A stretch of 64,000 nucleotides of DNA from Mogibacterium sp. (GCA_017404265.1 JAFRCS010000016.1:62001-126000), one strand, 5' to 3'. Numbered from the stretch's first letter, positions 9,076-18,790 are shown. A program made the numbers and translations. Notes: a model not told the origin generated them from the letters alone.

Positions 9076-9597
9076 ATGGCTTCGTATTATTATCTGATAG
9101 CAAGCCTGCCTGAACTCAGAGCGGACGGAGATATGCCACTTACTTATGACGAATTTCTGTCCTGCTGCCAGTCTAATGTAAGCGAAGAAAAGTATCAGAT
9201 GCTGAAGGATCTCACCCTCGATTCCACAGAGGGACCTCTCGTAGATGAGTGGTCGCGTTTCTACGGAATGCTCATGAAAGAGCTGAATTATCAGAGGAGC
9301 ATGAACCTGGGCAAAAGCTATTCATCCGCTTACGATAAGGACGGTCTCATAGCACAGGCGGCGGCGGCCGCGCTTTCGGCCAAGAACCCGCTTGAAGCAG
9401 AAAAAGTCCTGCTGGAGTACGAATTCGAGAACCTCGATTCAATCGTCGGACTGCATATGTTTGACGATTATGTGCTTTTCGGCTATGCGATCAAATTGAA
9501 ACTGCTTGAGAGGCTGAATTGCTTCGAACAGACGAAGGGCAAGGCTGAATTCCAGTCACTGTTCGACGGGATACAGCAGCGCGTATACAGTTTGTAA
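9076..9597 (+). CDS. DUF2764 protein, V-ATPase operon component (probable subunit C counterpart)
   Basis: This 173-aa protein opens with the YYYLIASLP segment characteristic of DUF2764. Genes of this family occur between subunits E and A in V-ATPase operons of Bacteroidota, Spirochaetota and Chlamydiota, where no canonical subunit C gene is present. By position it should supply the central-stalk socket (C/d-like) function; that is inference. Start ATG 9076 has AAAGGAGG (9062-9069). The next gene is 12 nt downstream. Family assignment rests on the N-terminal motif, length and gene order. Confidence 0.8.
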   Translation: MASYYYLIASLPELRADGDMPLTYDEFLSCCQSNVSEEKYQMLKDLTLDSTEGPLVDEWSRFYGMLMKELNYQRSMNLGKSYSSAYDKDGLIAQAAAAALSAKNPLEAEKVLLEYEFENLDSIVGLHMFDDYVLFGYAIKLKLLERLNCFEQTKGKAEFQSLFDGIQQRVYSL

Positions 9598-9609
9598 CAG
9601 GAGTGTTAT

Positions 9610-11340
9610 ATGAAAACAGAAACAGGATATGTAGCCGGAGTCAACGGAAACCTGATAAAAGTCGATTTCGATGGCTCCGTTCGCAAGAATGAAGTCGGTT
9701 ACATCCTCGTTGATGACAAACGCCTCAAAGGAGAGGTTATCCGTATCAACAACGGGGAAGTAAGCATGCAGATCTACGAAATGACGAACGGCATCAAGGT
9801 CGGTGACGAAGTAGAGTTCACCGGCGAGCTCATGAGCGTAGATCTGGGTCCGGGCCTGCTGACACAGGTATTCGACGGTCTGCAGAACCCGCTGCCAAAA
9901 CTGGCTGAGCAGTGCGGTTTCTTCCTGGACAGAGGAGTTTATCTTGACGCGATCCCTGATCGCGACTGGGAGTTTACTCCTGTAGCCAAAGTCGGTGACA
10001 AAGTCAAAGCCGGCGCCACTCTCGGAACCGTTCCCGAGGGACTGTTCACACACCACATCATGGTACCGTTCACGCTTAGAGGCAGTGACTGGACCGTGAA
10101 ATCCATAGTCGGGCCGGGTTCGTACAATGTACGTTCTACCGTCGCGACGATAGTCAATGCCAAGGGCGAAGAGAGAGACCTTTCAATGGTATTCACACAG
10201 CCGGTAAAGCAGGCTGTCAAATGCTATTCCGAAAAGCTGCGCCCGAATGAACCGCTAGTAACAAAGATCCGCTGTATCGACTCCTTCCTTCCGGTAGCGA
10301 AGGGCGGAACGTTCTGCACACCGGGACCTTTCGGAGCGGGCAAGACAGTACTTCAGCACATGCAGGCCAAGAACTCTGAGGCAGACGTCGTAATCGTAGC
10401 TGCCTGCGGAGAGCGTGCCGGCGAAGTAGTAGAAGTACTGAAAGAGTTCCCTGAACTGATCGACCCTAAGACAGGCCGCTCACTGATGGAAAGAACCATC
10501 ATCATCTGCAACACATCGTCCATGCCGGTAGCTGCCCGTGAAGCGTCCTGCTACACTGCGGTAACACTGGCTGAGTATTACAGACAGATGGGACTCGACG
10601 TACTGCTTCTGGCTGACTCCACGAGCCGCTGGGCGCAGGCGATGCGTGAGATGTCAGGACGTCTGGAGGAGATCCCGGGCGAGGAAGCTTTCCCGGCTTA
10701 CCTGGAATCGACGATCGCGAACTTCTACGAGAGAGCCGGTAAGGTCCGTCTCGATAACGGAGAGATCGGATCGATCACCATCGGTGGTACGGTATCACCG
10801 GCCGGCGGTAACTTCGAAGAGCCGGTAACACAGGCGACACTGAAGGTAGTAGGAGCATTCCACGGACTTGCAAGAGAGCGTTCCGACGCGCGTAAGTACC
10901 CGGCCATCCATCCGGTGGATTCATGGTCCAAGTATAAGGGCGTTGTCGACATGGATCTTGTAAACAAGGCACGCGGGATCCTCATCAGGAGCACGGAAGT
11001 CAACCAGATGATGAAGGTAGTCGGCGAGGAAGGAACCTCATCCGAAGACTACACCATCTATCAGAAGGGCGAACTTCTCGACGCGGTATATCTGCAGCAG
11101 AACTCCTTCGACCCGATCGACGAGGCCTGCGTACCTGAGAGACAGCGCAGGGAATTCAACAGGCTCTATGATGCGTTGACAAGAAAGTACGATATCACAG
11201 ACAAGAGAGAGATCCGAGCGTTCTTCAACCAGCTCAGACAGGAATTCCTTGACTGGCATGGTACGGAATTCGAGACTCCGGAGTTCGAAGCGCAGGAGAA
11301 AAAGATCTCAGACTTTTACATGGCAAGAGTCGTAGAGTAG
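9610..11340 (+). CDS. ntpA: V-type ATPase catalytic subunit A
   Basis: This 576-aa catalytic subunit hydrolyses or synthesises ATP in the A3B3 head. The P-loop G-P-F-G-A-G-K-T is at residues 239-246. The D-S-T-S-R-W-A-Q-A segment, the [10 protein letters not shown] motif and the non-homologous region typical of A subunits (~110-190) are present. Length matches the family. It is followed by subunit B after 13 nt, in the conserved A-B-D order. Confidence 0.97.
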   Translation: MKTETGYVAGVNGNLIKVDFDGSVRKNEVGYILVDDKRLKGEVIRINNGEVSMQIYEMTNGIKVGDEVEFTGELMSVDLGPGLLTQVFDGLQNPLPKLAEQCGFFLDRGVYLDAIPDRDWEFTPVAKVGDKVKAGATLGTVPEGLFTHHIMVPFTLRGSDWTVKSIVGPGSYNVRSTVATIVNAKGEERDLSMVFTQPVKQAVKCYSEKLRPNEPLVTKIRCIDSFLPVAKGGTFCTPGPFGAGKTVLQHMQAKNSEADVVIVAACGERAGEVVEVLKEFPELIDPKTGRSLMERTIIICNTSSMPVAAREASCYTAVTLAEYYRQMGLDVLLLADSTSRWAQAMREMSGRLEEIPGEEAFPAYLESTIANFYERAGKVRLDNGEIGSITIGGTVSPAGGNFEEPVTQATLKVVGAFHGLARERSDARKYPAIHPVDSWSKYKGVVDMDLVNKARGILIRSTEVNQMMKVVGEEGTSSEDYTIYQKGELLDAVYLQQNSFDPIDEACVPERQRREFNRLYDALTRKYDITDKREIRAFFNQLRQEFLDWHGTEFETPEFEAQEKKISDFYMARVVE

Positions 11341-11353
11341 GAGGTCGAAGAAT

Positions 11354-12649
11354 ATGCAAAAAGTATATACAAAAATAGAATCGATAGTAGGTAACGTAGT
11401 CACCGTACGCGCGCCGGGCGTCAAGAACGGAGACCTGGCTCTCGTAGGCGACAGTTACGCGAACGTAATCAAACTGGACAAAGACCTTGTCTCGCTCCAG
11501 GTATTCGCGGGAGCTCAGGGCGTCAGCACTACTGACCCTGTACGCTTCCTCGGCAGACCTATGATGGTATCGTTCTCCGATCACCTGCTCGGACGTATCT
11601 TCGACGGAGCGGGCGTACCTAGAGATAACGGGCCTGCTCTTACAGACAACATGATCCCGATCGGCGGACCGTCGTTCAACCCGGCCAAGCGTATCCTTCC
11701 TAAGAAGATGGTACGTACGGGTATCCCGATGATCGACGTATTCAATACGCTGGTAGAGAGCCAGAAGCTCCCTATCTTCTCCATCTCCGGAGAACCGTAC
11801 AACCAGCTGCTGTCCAGGATCGCGATGCAGGCCGAAGTAGACATCATCATACTCGGCGGAATGGGACTCAAGTACGATGACTACATGGAGTTCCGCGACA
11901 CGCTTGAAAAAGGCGGTGCGATGAGCCACACGGTAATGTTCATCCATACAGCGGCTGACCCTATCGTAGAGTGTACGCTGGTCCCTGACATGTCGCTGGC
12001 TGTAGCCGAGCAGTTTGCTCTTGAAGGAAAGAGAGTACTGGTACTCCTGACCGACATGACCAACTTCGCTGACGCGCAGAAGGAAATGGCGATCACGATG
12101 GAGCAGGTACCGTCCAACCGTGGTTATCCGGGCGACCTATATAGCTGCCTCGCTTCGCGTTATGAAAAGGCAGTGGATATCGAGGGCGCTGGTTCCATCA
12201 CCATCCTCGGCGTAACGACGATGCCTGGTGATGACGTAACTCACCCGGTACCGGACAACACAGGATACATAACAGAGGGTCAGTACTACCTCAAGGGCGG
12301 ACGTATCGAACCTTTCGGATCGCTGTCACGTCTGAAACAGAACGTAAACGGCAAGACCAGGAACGACCACAGAGCCCTGATGGATGGTATGATCAGACTC
12401 TACGCTCAGTACAAGGAGTCCCTTGAAAAGAAATCCATGGGATTCATGATGACTGAGTGGGATGACAAGCTCCTGAAGTACGGCGAGATGTTCGAGAGCA
12501 AGATGATGGATCTTTCAGTGAACATTCCGCTGGAGGACGCTCTTGACCTTGGCTGGGATATCCTCGCAGAATGCTTCGATCCTGTTGAGACAGGAATGAA
12601 GACAAGTCTGATCGAGGAGAGATGGCCTAAGAAGGACGCGTTGAATTAG
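11354..12649 (+). CDS. ntpB: V-type ATPase subunit B
   Basis: This 431-aa non-catalytic nucleotide-binding subunit of the head shows the expected features: no Walker A lysine loop, and conserved stretches such as [17 protein letters not shown] and T-D-M-T-N-F. It begins 13 nt after subunit A behind GGAGG (11340-11344) and ends 18 nt before subunit D. The length is a little under the usual 455-465 aa. Confidence 0.96.
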   Translation: MQKVYTKIESIVGNVVTVRAPGVKNGDLALVGDSYANVIKLDKDLVSLQVFAGAQGVSTTDPVRFLGRPMMVSFSDHLLGRIFDGAGVPRDNGPALTDNMIPIGGPSFNPAKRILPKKMVRTGIPMIDVFNTLVESQKLPIFSISGEPYNQLLSRIAMQAEVDIIILGGMGLKYDDYMEFRDTLEKGGAMSHTVMFIHTAADPIVECTLVPDMSLAVAEQFALEGKRVLVLLTDMTNFADAQKEMAITMEQVPSNRGYPGDLYSCLASRYEKAVDIEGAGSITILGVTTMPGDDVTHPVPDNTGYITEGQYYLKGGRIEPFGSLSRLKQNVNGKTRNDHRALMDGMIRLYAQYKESLEKKSMGFMMTEWDDKLLKYGEMFESKMMDLSVNIPLEDALDLGWDILAECFDPVETGMKTSLIEERWPKKDALN

Positions 12650-12667
12650 CATAAAAAGGAGCGTGTC

Positions 12668-13276
12668 ATGGCTATCAAACTTACCAAGAACGAGCTGAAG
12701 AAGCAGAAGGACAACCTCAAGCAGTTCCAGCGCTATCTTCCGACTCTGCAGCTGAAAAAGCAGCAGCTGCAGTCAGTCATCATGAAGATACGCCAGGAAC
12801 TCGAGCAGAGGGAAGCCGAACGCGTTCAGATGATTGGTGACTTGGACGACTGGGTAGCTGTATTCGCAGAGAACGAGATCTTCGATGAAGAACTGAAACT
12901 GGATAAACTGGTACAGCCTGACAAAGTAATCGTAACAGAGGACAATATAGCAGGTGTAAAGATCCCTTCATTCGAAGAGCTCACGTTCAAGGACATCAAC
13001 TATAACGTGGACGACTATCCGCTGTGGGTAGACACTGCCGTCTTCAAGCTTCGTGAGATCGCCAGACTCGACGCAATAGTCTCGACTCTCCGGAAGCAGG
13101 TACAGCTTCTGGAGAAAGAACTCCGGACCACATCGCAAAGAGTTAACCTCTTTGAAAAGGTCAAGATACCTGAAGCAAAGGAGAATATCCGCGTGATCCA
13201 GGTATATCTGGGAGACCAGCAGACCGCCGCCGTAGTCAGGGGTAAGATCTCGAAGAAAAAACTAGTGGAGGTATAG
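12668..13276 (+). CDS. ntpD: V-type ATPase subunit D (central rotor shaft)
   Basis: This 202-aa protein is predicted to form two long helices (residues ~5-60 and ~125-180) around a small middle region, the layout of the rotor subunit D. The family's P-T-K-x-x-L opening is relaxed here to L-T-K-N-E-L. Start ATG 12668 follows AAAGGAGCG. It is separated from subunit I by two bases, implying coupled translation. No subunit F gene, which often accompanies D, is present in the operon. Confidence 0.92.
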   Translation: MAIKLTKNELKKQKDNLKQFQRYLPTLQLKKQQLQSVIMKIRQELEQREAERVQMIGDLDDWVAVFAENEIFDEELKLDKLVQPDKVIVTEDNIAGVKIPSFEELTFKDINYNVDDYPLWVDTAVFKLREIARLDAIVSTLRKQVQLLEKELRTTSQRVNLFEKVKIPEAKENIRVIQVYLGDQQTAAVVRGKISKKKLVEV

Positions 13277-13278
13277 CG

Positions 13279-15102
13279 ATGGTAGAAAAAATGAAAATGG
13301 TACACATCGTCACAACTGCCTCTGCTAAAGAAGAGATGCTTAAAGCCCTAAGAGAAATGGGCGTGGTGCATCTCGCTGAAAAACAAAGTGCGGACCGCGA
13401 GGTATCCGAGCGCTTCCAGACAATGTCAAGGATGGAGATGGCCCTCAAGGACTATGCCGATCCGAAACAGGAGGCAGCAAAGGAGATACTCGCTGACGAT
13501 GAATTCCAAAAGATGTATTCGGGCGCGCTCGACGCGATGGAACGCAAGAGCCTCCTGGGACAGGAGATAAGCGCGGCGAATACGGAGATCGACAGGATCT
13601 CGGCGTGGGGAGACTTCTCGCCTGATGAACTCAGAAAGCTCAGAGAGGACGGCTACGACTTCCACTTCTACAGAATGGGAAGCAAAGAACTGCAGGCCGC
13701 TCTGGAAGACGGGGATGTCAAACTTATTCGCCTTGCTCCTATCGACAAACAGGACGCGGTCGCTGTGATTGGCACGCTGCCTCCTGAGATACCGGGGACC
13801 GAGTTCATGCCTCCTGAAAAGAGCATGAGCGAGCTCAAGGAGAGCATTGAAAAGGCCCGCGACGGTATCGCGGAGTGCGACGGGGTGCTCAAAGACGCGT
13901 CAAAGTACGATGCCAGTTTCAAGAAGCAGCTGGTAAAAATGCAGAACGAGGTCAACTATTCATCCGCAAGCGCTACGGCGCAGAGCGATGACGACTTTGT
14001 CTGGATATCCGGCTATGTTCCTGAAGTCGAAATGGACAAAGTCAAAGCCATGGCGGCAGAAAAGAATCTGGCATGGGCGGCTGAAGATGTAACAGAAGAC
14101 GATGACAAGATACCTACGAAGCTCCGCTTCAACAAAGTTTCCAAGCTCATCGAGCCTGTATTCGATATCCTGGGAGTGCTCCCTGGCTACAGAGAGCAGG
14201 ATGTATCGCTCTGGTTCCTCCTGTTCTTCACGCTGTTCTTCGCGATGATAATCGGAGACGGCGGCTACGGAGTGCTGATACTTCTGGGAACCATCGCCCT
14301 CAGGCTGAAGCAGAAGAAAGGCTCAACGGTCACATTCCTTCTCTTCGTGCTGTCGATCGCCACAATTGTATGGGGCGCAGTCACCGGAACATGGTTCGGT
14401 ATGGAGAGCGCAATGAAGGTACCGTTCCTCAAGATGCTCGTAGTACCGAGTCTGGCCACATATCCTGAGTACTTCGGACTCACGTCCAATGAAACGCAGA
14501 ACGCCATAATGAAGTTCTCGTTCTCGATAGGCGCGGTCCAGATGGTACTTGGATCCATCCTTTCTATAAAGGAGAAGATCCCTAAAAAGGATCTTTCATG
14601 GGTATCCAATTTAGGCTGGGCGATCGCCGTAGTGGCGATGTACCTGCTGGCTCTGAATCTGGTCATCCATGATCCGATCCCGCTGGTACCGGTGTTTGCG
14701 CTGATAGGCGTCGCTTTCGTACTCGTCCTGCTGTTCGGAGGAATGTCTCCGGATCTTACATTCGGACAGGGATTGAAGGCAGGGCTGGCAAATGCGTTTA
14801 CGGACTTCCTTGACACGATAAGCTGTTTCGGAAACGTAATGAGTTACATAAGACTGTTCGCAGTCGGAATGGCCGGCGTAGCGATCTCACAGAGCTTCAA
14901 CGGGATCGCGGCAAGCATGCATGGCCCTCTGATAATCCTCGGTGTACTGGTCGTACTTATAGGCCATGCACTCAACATAATAATGTGTTTCCTGTCGGTA
15001 GTCGTTCACGGCGTGCGTCTGAACGTACTCGAGTTCTCGGGTCAGGTCGGCCTCGAGTGGACAGGACTGCCATATGAACCATTTAAGGAATTAAATAAAT
15101 AG
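13279..15102 (+). CDS. ntpI: V-type ATPase subunit I (a-subunit, membrane stator)
   Basis: This 607-aa protein has a soluble N-terminal half (~1-310, coiled-coil rich) and a membrane half with about seven to eight transmembrane segments. The membrane part contains the conserved G-D-G-G-Y-G stretch and M-S-Y-I-R-L-F-A-V-G-M, whose arginine faces the rotor glutamate in this family. The C-terminus carries V-H-G-V-R-L-N and L-E-F-S. It forms the ion half-channels with subunit K, encoded 16 nt downstream. Confidence 0.95.
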   Translation: MVEKMKMVHIVTTASAKEEMLKALREMGVVHLAEKQSADREVSERFQTMSRMEMALKDYADPKQEAAKEILADDEFQKMYSGALDAMERKSLLGQEISAANTEIDRISAWGDFSPDELRKLREDGYDFHFYRMGSKELQAALEDGDVKLIRLAPIDKQDAVAVIGTLPPEIPGTEFMPPEKSMSELKESIEKARDGIAECDGVLKDASKYDASFKKQLVKMQNEVNYSSASATAQSDDDFVWISGYVPEVEMDKVKAMAAEKNLAWAAEDVTEDDDKIPTKLRFNKVSKLIEPVFDILGVLPGYREQDVSLWFLLFFTLFFAMIIGDGGYGVLILLGTIALRLKQKKGSTVTFLLFVLSIATIVWGAVTGTWFGMESAMKVPFLKMLVVPSLATYPEYFGLTSNETQNAIMKFSFSIGAVQMVLGSILSIKEKIPKKDLSWVSNLGWAIAVVAMYLLALNLVIHDPIPLVPVFALIGVAFVLVLLFGGMSPDLTFGQGLKAGLANAFTDFLDTISCFGNVMSYIRLFAVGMAGVAISQSFNGIAASMHGPLIILGVLVVLIGHALNIIMCFLSVVVHGVRLNVLEFSGQVGLEWTGLPYEPFKELNK

Positions 15103-15118
15103 AAAAGGAGAAATTATT

Positions 15119-15553
15119 ATGAATCTTGCATTTATAGGTATGGCTGCGGCCCTTGGTTTATCTGCTGCCGGTTCGGCGTTCGGTGCCGGTTTTGCCGGAA
15201 TGTCCTCGGTAGGCGCATGGAAGAAGTGCTACGCAAGCGGCAAACCTGCTCCGTTCATCATGATCGCCTTCACCGGTGCTCCGCTCACACAGACAATTTA
15301 CGGCTTCCTGCTGATGAACTTCATCAACAGCGCAAACTGCGATGCCGGCATGGCTCTCGGCGTTGGCCTCTTTGGCGGCCTTGCCATCGGAATGTCAGCC
15401 CTCTTCCAGGGCAGATGCGCAGCTGCTGCATCTGACGCTCTCGGAGCGACAGGCAAAGGTACTGCAAACTACTTCATCGTAATCGGTATCGTAGAGACAG
15501 TAGCTCTGTTTACACTGGTATTCGGACTGCTGCTGCTTAACAGCGCAGGCTAA
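15119..15553 (+). CDS. ntpK: V-type ATPase subunit K (rotor proteolipid), Na+-type ligand set
   Basis: This 144-aa protein has four transmembrane helices as two repeated hairpins. The ion-carrying carboxylate is E126 in V-E-T. P55-L-T57-Q58 in helix 2 and Q97 in F-Q-G line up with T64, Q65, Q110 and E139 of the Enterococcus hirae Na+-ATPase NtpK. This pattern suggests that Na+ is the coupling ion. The gene ends the operon and is followed by a strong terminator. Confidence 0.95.
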   Translation: MNLAFIGMAAALGLSAAGSAFGAGFAGMSSVGAWKKCYASGKPAPFIMIAFTGAPLTQTIYGFLLMNFINSANCDAGMALGVGLFGGLAIGMSALFQGRCAAAASDALGATGKGTANYFIVIGIVETVALFTLVFGLLLLNSAG

Positions 15554-15575
15554 GCCTTACGATTTCAACCTGAAA

Positions 15576-15603
15576 AAAGCAGGGGCCTTCGGGTCCCTGC
15601 TTT
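15576..15603 (+). terminator. Terminator of the V-ATPase operon
   Basis: A 10-bp stem (15578-15587 with 15592-15601, one G-T pair) is closed by a TTCG tetraloop. An A-run lies upstream and T's downstream. It starts 23 nt after the ntpK stop. Confidence 0.9.
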
Positions 15604-15622
15604 AACTCGTTAGGAGCGAAAA

Positions 15623-17122
15623 ATGATAGATTTCAAAAAACTGCAGAACGGAAGTGATATCCGCGGTGTCGCCATAGCTACAGAAGGCGGTCCGGAGGTC
15701 AATCTCAATAAGGAAGTCGCAGGCCGCATTGCCGGAGCATTCTGCTATCTGCTTTCAAAGAAGGTCAACAAGAACCCGGTGATGCTTAAGATATGTGTCG
15801 GCCAGGACTCGCGTATTTCAGGTGATGAACTTAAGGAAGGCATTCTGGAAGCTATAAGTCTCTGGGGAGCTGAGGGATATGATGCGGGGCTGGCCACTAC
15901 TCCGGCTATGTTCATGTCCACGGTGCTTCCGCAGTTCGAATTCGACGGGGCCATAATGATCACGGCCAGCCATCTGCCTTATGAGAGGAACGGCTTCAAG
16001 TTCTTCTCCGCGGAGGGAGGATTCGAAAAGGAAGACATTACCGAAATGCTGAGGCTGGCAAGCAGGTATAACTTCATTGGCGGAGTATACGATAAAAATG
16101 AAGTTTCATTGATGCCTTTCTATGCTGCTTATCTCCGTCAGATGATCTCGCAGGGTCTTAAGGATATCCCGGGCTATCTTAAAGGGATGCACATAGTCGT
16201 AGACGCCGGTAACGGAGCTTCAGGATTCTTCGCGACGGAAGTTCTTGAGAAGATGGGCGCTGACATAAGCGGAAGCCTGTATCTTGAACCGGACGGCACT
16301 TTCCCAAATCATCCTGCCAACCCGGAAAACAAGGAAGCCATGGCAGCCATCTGCAAGGCCGTAAAGGACAACGATGCCGACCTCGGCATCATATTCGATA
16401 CGGACGGAGACAGATCGGCGGCCGTAGGTCCGGGAGGAAAGCCTATAGCGCGCAATGAGATAGTCGCGCTTGCGGCCGCTCTGGCCGCGGACGATTATCC
16501 GGGCGGAACAGTCGTCACGGACAGCATCACGTCTAACGAACTGCACGAATTTCTGGAGGGCAAGCTTGGCCTGAAGCACCTCAGGTACAAAAGGGGTTAC
16601 AGAAATGTCATCAACAAAGCCAAAGAGCTGACCGAGGCAGGCGAGCAGGCATTTCTCGCAATCGAGACATCCGGCCATGCCGCGTACTCGGACAACTATT
16701 ACCTTGATGACGGAGCCTTCCTCGCAGTGCAGATAGTGATCAATGCGGCCAGACTAAAGGCTGAGGGCAAGGATATAACCGCCCTCATGGATGGACTGAA
16801 ATCACCTGCTGAATCCAAAGAAGTCAGATTGAAGATAAAGGCAGAGGACTTTGCGGCTTACGGCGCAGGCGTCCTCGAGGACTTCAGCAAGTGGGCCGAG
16901 TACTCAAGGGATCTGGAAATCGTGGAGCCTAATTACGAGGGAGTGAGGGTCAACTATGACATTGACGGGGCAAAGGGATGGTTCCTGCTGCGCATGTCAC
17001 TGCATGATCCTGTAATGCCGCTCAATGTCGAATCGGATACCGGGGGCGGTGCGGACAAAGTTCTTGCTAAGATATACGAATTCATGAAAAACTATAAAGA
17101 AATAGAAATACCGGAAGCATAG
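15623..17122 (+). CDS. Phosphohexomutase (phosphomannomutase/phosphoglucomutase family)
   Basis: This 499-aa alpha-D-phosphohexomutase interconverts hexose 1- and 6-phosphates. The phosphoserine loop T-A-S-H-L-P has its serine at residue 116, the Mg2+ loop D-T-D-G-D-R is at 259-264, and a sugar-ring loop reads E-T-S-G-H. An N-terminal S-D-I-R-G-V matches the family. Substrate preference (glucose, mannose or glucosamine phosphate) cannot be read from sequence. It has its own ribosome binding site (TTAGGAG) after the ATPase terminator, and the sortase gene follows after 15 nt. Confidence 0.9.
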   Translation: MIDFKKLQNGSDIRGVAIATEGGPEVNLNKEVAGRIAGAFCYLLSKKVNKNPVMLKICVGQDSRISGDELKEGILEAISLWGAEGYDAGLATTPAMFMSTVLPQFEFDGAIMITASHLPYERNGFKFFSAEGGFEKEDITEMLRLASRYNFIGGVYDKNEVSLMPFYAAYLRQMISQGLKDIPGYLKGMHIVVDAGNGASGFFATEVLEKMGADISGSLYLEPDGTFPNHPANPENKEAMAAICKAVKDNDADLGIIFDTDGDRSAAVGPGGKPIARNEIVALAAALAADDYPGGTVVTDSITSNELHEFLEGKLGLKHLRYKRGYRNVINKAKELTEAGEQAFLAIETSGHAAYSDNYYLDDGAFLAVQIVINAARLKAEGKDITALMDGLKSPAESKEVRLKIKAEDFAAYGAGVLEDFSKWAEYSRDLEIVEPNYEGVRVNYDIDGAKGWFLLRMSLHDPVMPLNVESDTGGGADKVLAKIYEFMKNYKEIEIPEA

Positions 17123-17137
17123 TATAAACGGACCGGA

Positions 17138-17884
17138 ATGGCAAAAGGATCAAAGAAACCTGCATCGGCGAATATGAGGGTGAGAAGGACGGCGATGAAC
17201 GTCATCATGATTTGTCTTGCTCTCATCTGTCTTGTGTCCGGATTCAAGGTCTTTACCTTGCTCAAGGATTATAGGGACAACAGGTATGTATATGATAACC
17301 TTCCCGGCCACGATGAGGGCTGGACGGGCGATATAGACTTTGACTCGCTCAGGGCGATCAACCCGGATATTGTTGGATGGCTGTACTGGGAAGACACGCC
17401 TGTTGACTACCCGATAGTACAGGGCGAAGACAACGACAAATACCTGCACACTCTGTTTGACGGCACCTATGGATTCTTCGGTACGTTATTTGTTGACAGC
17501 ATAACTGAGTCGCCGTTCAGGCAGTTCAACACCATAGTCTATGGCCATCACATGAAGGATGGATCGATGCTGGCAGCGCTCAGAAAACTGACTGATCAGA
17601 ACTGGTGTGATGAACACCCGCAGCTCGAGCTTGTCACACCGGATGGCAAGTACCACCTTGAGATATGGGCATTTCTCAATCAGCCTGCAGACAGCAGCGT
17701 GTATACGACAAATTTCCACGATGCGGACATGCAGGCGGACTACCTGGGGTCTGTTCAAAGCCTGGCTGCTTACACGACTGACGTCAGCGTGTCGCCTGAT
17801 GACATGATCGTCCTGCTGTCTACTTGTGTAGCCGCGGAAGGCGAGGCCCGTTACATTGCGGTCTGCAAAATGGTGCCTTGGTAG
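17138..17884 (+). CDS. srtB: Class B sortase
   Basis: This 248-aa protein has one N-terminal membrane anchor (~residues 18-40) and a class B sortase domain. The catalytic His is H137 or H138 in Y-G-H-H-M-K-D-G, the nucleophile is C230 in L-S-T-C, and the arginine is R238. Sortases of this class join substrate proteins to peptidoglycan or to pili. No neighbouring gene encodes an evident sorting signal; the large surface protein at 18791 ends in three transmembrane segments, so it is not an obvious substrate. Confidence 0.92.
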   Translation: MAKGSKKPASANMRVRRTAMNVIMICLALICLVSGFKVFTLLKDYRDNRYVYDNLPGHDEGWTGDIDFDSLRAINPDIVGWLYWEDTPVDYPIVQGEDNDKYLHTLFDGTYGFFGTLFVDSITESPFRQFNTIVYGHHMKDGSMLAALRKLTDQNWCDEHPQLELVTPDGKYHLEIWAFLNQPADSSVYTTNFHDADMQADYLGSVQSLAAYTTDVSVSPDDMIVLLSTCVAAEGEARYIAVCKMVPW

Positions 17885-17921
17885 TAAAGAAAAGAGTTTC
17901 GTATCAGGGTTGGCAAAGATA

Positions 17922-17950
17922 TTCAAAAAACCGCCGGAATATGATACAAT
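17922..17950 (+). promoter_or_regulatory. Candidate promoter for the phosphoribosyltransferase gene
   Basis: TTCAAA (17922-17927), a 17-bp spacer and an extended -10 TG-A-TACAAT (hexamer 17945-17950) lie 38 nt upstream of the start codon, between srtB and the phosphoribosyltransferase gene. Confidence 0.5.
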
Positions 17951-17987
17951 TCACGCGTGTGTTGTAGGGAACTGAAAGGATTTGATT

Positions 17988-18536
17988 ATGGACTACAAGA
18001 TGACGATTGCAGGCCTCGAAAGGCATCTGCCTCTTTGCAAGGTCACAGACGACCTGTACATTGCAGGCTTCATTATGTTCAATGATGTGGAGATCACCGA
18101 AGCCGCTGCCAGAGAGCTTCTGAAGCAGGCGCCGGAATTCGACGTTCTCATCACAGCTGAGAGCAAGGGCATTCCTCTTTGCTATGAAATGGCGCGCCAG
18201 TCGGGCAAGCCTTACATCGTAGCACGCAAGGGAGCCAAGCTCTACATGCAGGATGTCGTCAAGGTCCAGGTAAACTCGATCACGACAGACCATGTGCAGA
18301 CTCTTTGCCTTGGCAGAGACGAAAGAGAACAGATCGAAGGAAAGCGCACCCTGATAGTCGATGACGTCATCAGCACAGGCGAATCGCTCGCTGCTCTTGA
18401 GGCGCTTGTCGATACAGTCGGCGGAAACATTGTCGGCAAGTTTACAGTACTTGCTGAGGGTGAAGCAGCCGATCGTACGGATATCACTTTCCTCGAGTAT
18501 CTGCCGCTGTTCAACTCTGACGGAACACCGCAGTAG
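17988..18536 (+). CDS. Adenine/xanthine-type phosphoribosyltransferase
   Basis: This 182-aa type I phosphoribosyltransferase has the PRPP-binding signature L-I-V-D-D-V-I-S-T-G-E-S (~residues 117-128). The rest resembles adenine phosphoribosyltransferase or its xanthine/regulatory relatives (A-E-S-K-G-I-P in the substrate loop, V-A-R-K). It should salvage a purine base with PRPP. The start is ATG 17988 with GAAAGGA (17974-17980); a TTG at 17982 is too close to that site. It is a monocistronic unit between its own promoter and terminator. Confidence 0.85.
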   Translation: MDYKMTIAGLERHLPLCKVTDDLYIAGFIMFNDVEITEAAARELLKQAPEFDVLITAESKGIPLCYEMARQSGKPYIVARKGAKLYMQDVVKVQVNSITTDHVQTLCLGRDEREQIEGKRTLIVDDVISTGESLAALEALVDTVGGNIVGKFTVLAEGEAADRTDITFLEYLPLFNSDGTPQ

Positions 18537-18572
18537 AAGGATAGCGATCGACATTAAAAGAGTCGGACATCC

Positions 18573-18602
18573 GGGGATGCCTCAAAGAGGTATCCCTGTT
18601 TT
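18573..18602 (+). terminator. Terminator after the phosphoribosyltransferase gene
   Basis: A 10-bp stem (18574-18583 with 18587-18596, one G-T pair) with an AAA loop is followed by TGTTTT. It begins 37 nt after the stop codon. Confidence 0.85.
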
Positions 18603-18651
18603 CATGAGTCAAAAGAGCTCAGATTTGTTGGAAATCAAAAGAGCGCAAAAA

Positions 18652-18733
18652 TGACGCTGCACATGACGCTTTTCGAACTGTTTGACTTCCAAAGTGTCAA
18701 AGTTGACATTCTCATGACGCTAAATCTGACGCT
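18652..18733 (+). repeat. Two copies of a paired TGACGCT direct repeat upstream of the LRR gene
   Basis: TGACGCT occurs at 18652, 18664, 18715 and 18727. Within each pair the copies are 12 bp apart start to start (TGACGCT-N5-TGACGCT, then TTT), and the two pairs are 63 bp apart, close to six helical turns. The downstream pair lies just upstream of a TATACT -10. This arrangement looks like a binding site for a dimeric activator or repressor; the protein is unknown. Confidence 0.55.
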
Positions 18734-18741
18734 TTTACCTC

Positions 18742-18747
18742 TATACT
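18742..18747 (+). promoter_or_regulatory. Candidate -10 box of the LRR surface-protein gene
   Basis: TATACT at 18742-18747 is 43 nt upstream of the start codon. No good -35 hexamer lies 16-18 nt upstream; that position is occupied by the TGACGCT repeat pair, which would fit an activator-dependent promoter. Confidence 0.4.
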
Positions 18748-18790
18748 TTAGATGTAAGATGAAATCCCCGGAAATCAACGGAGAAAAAAC

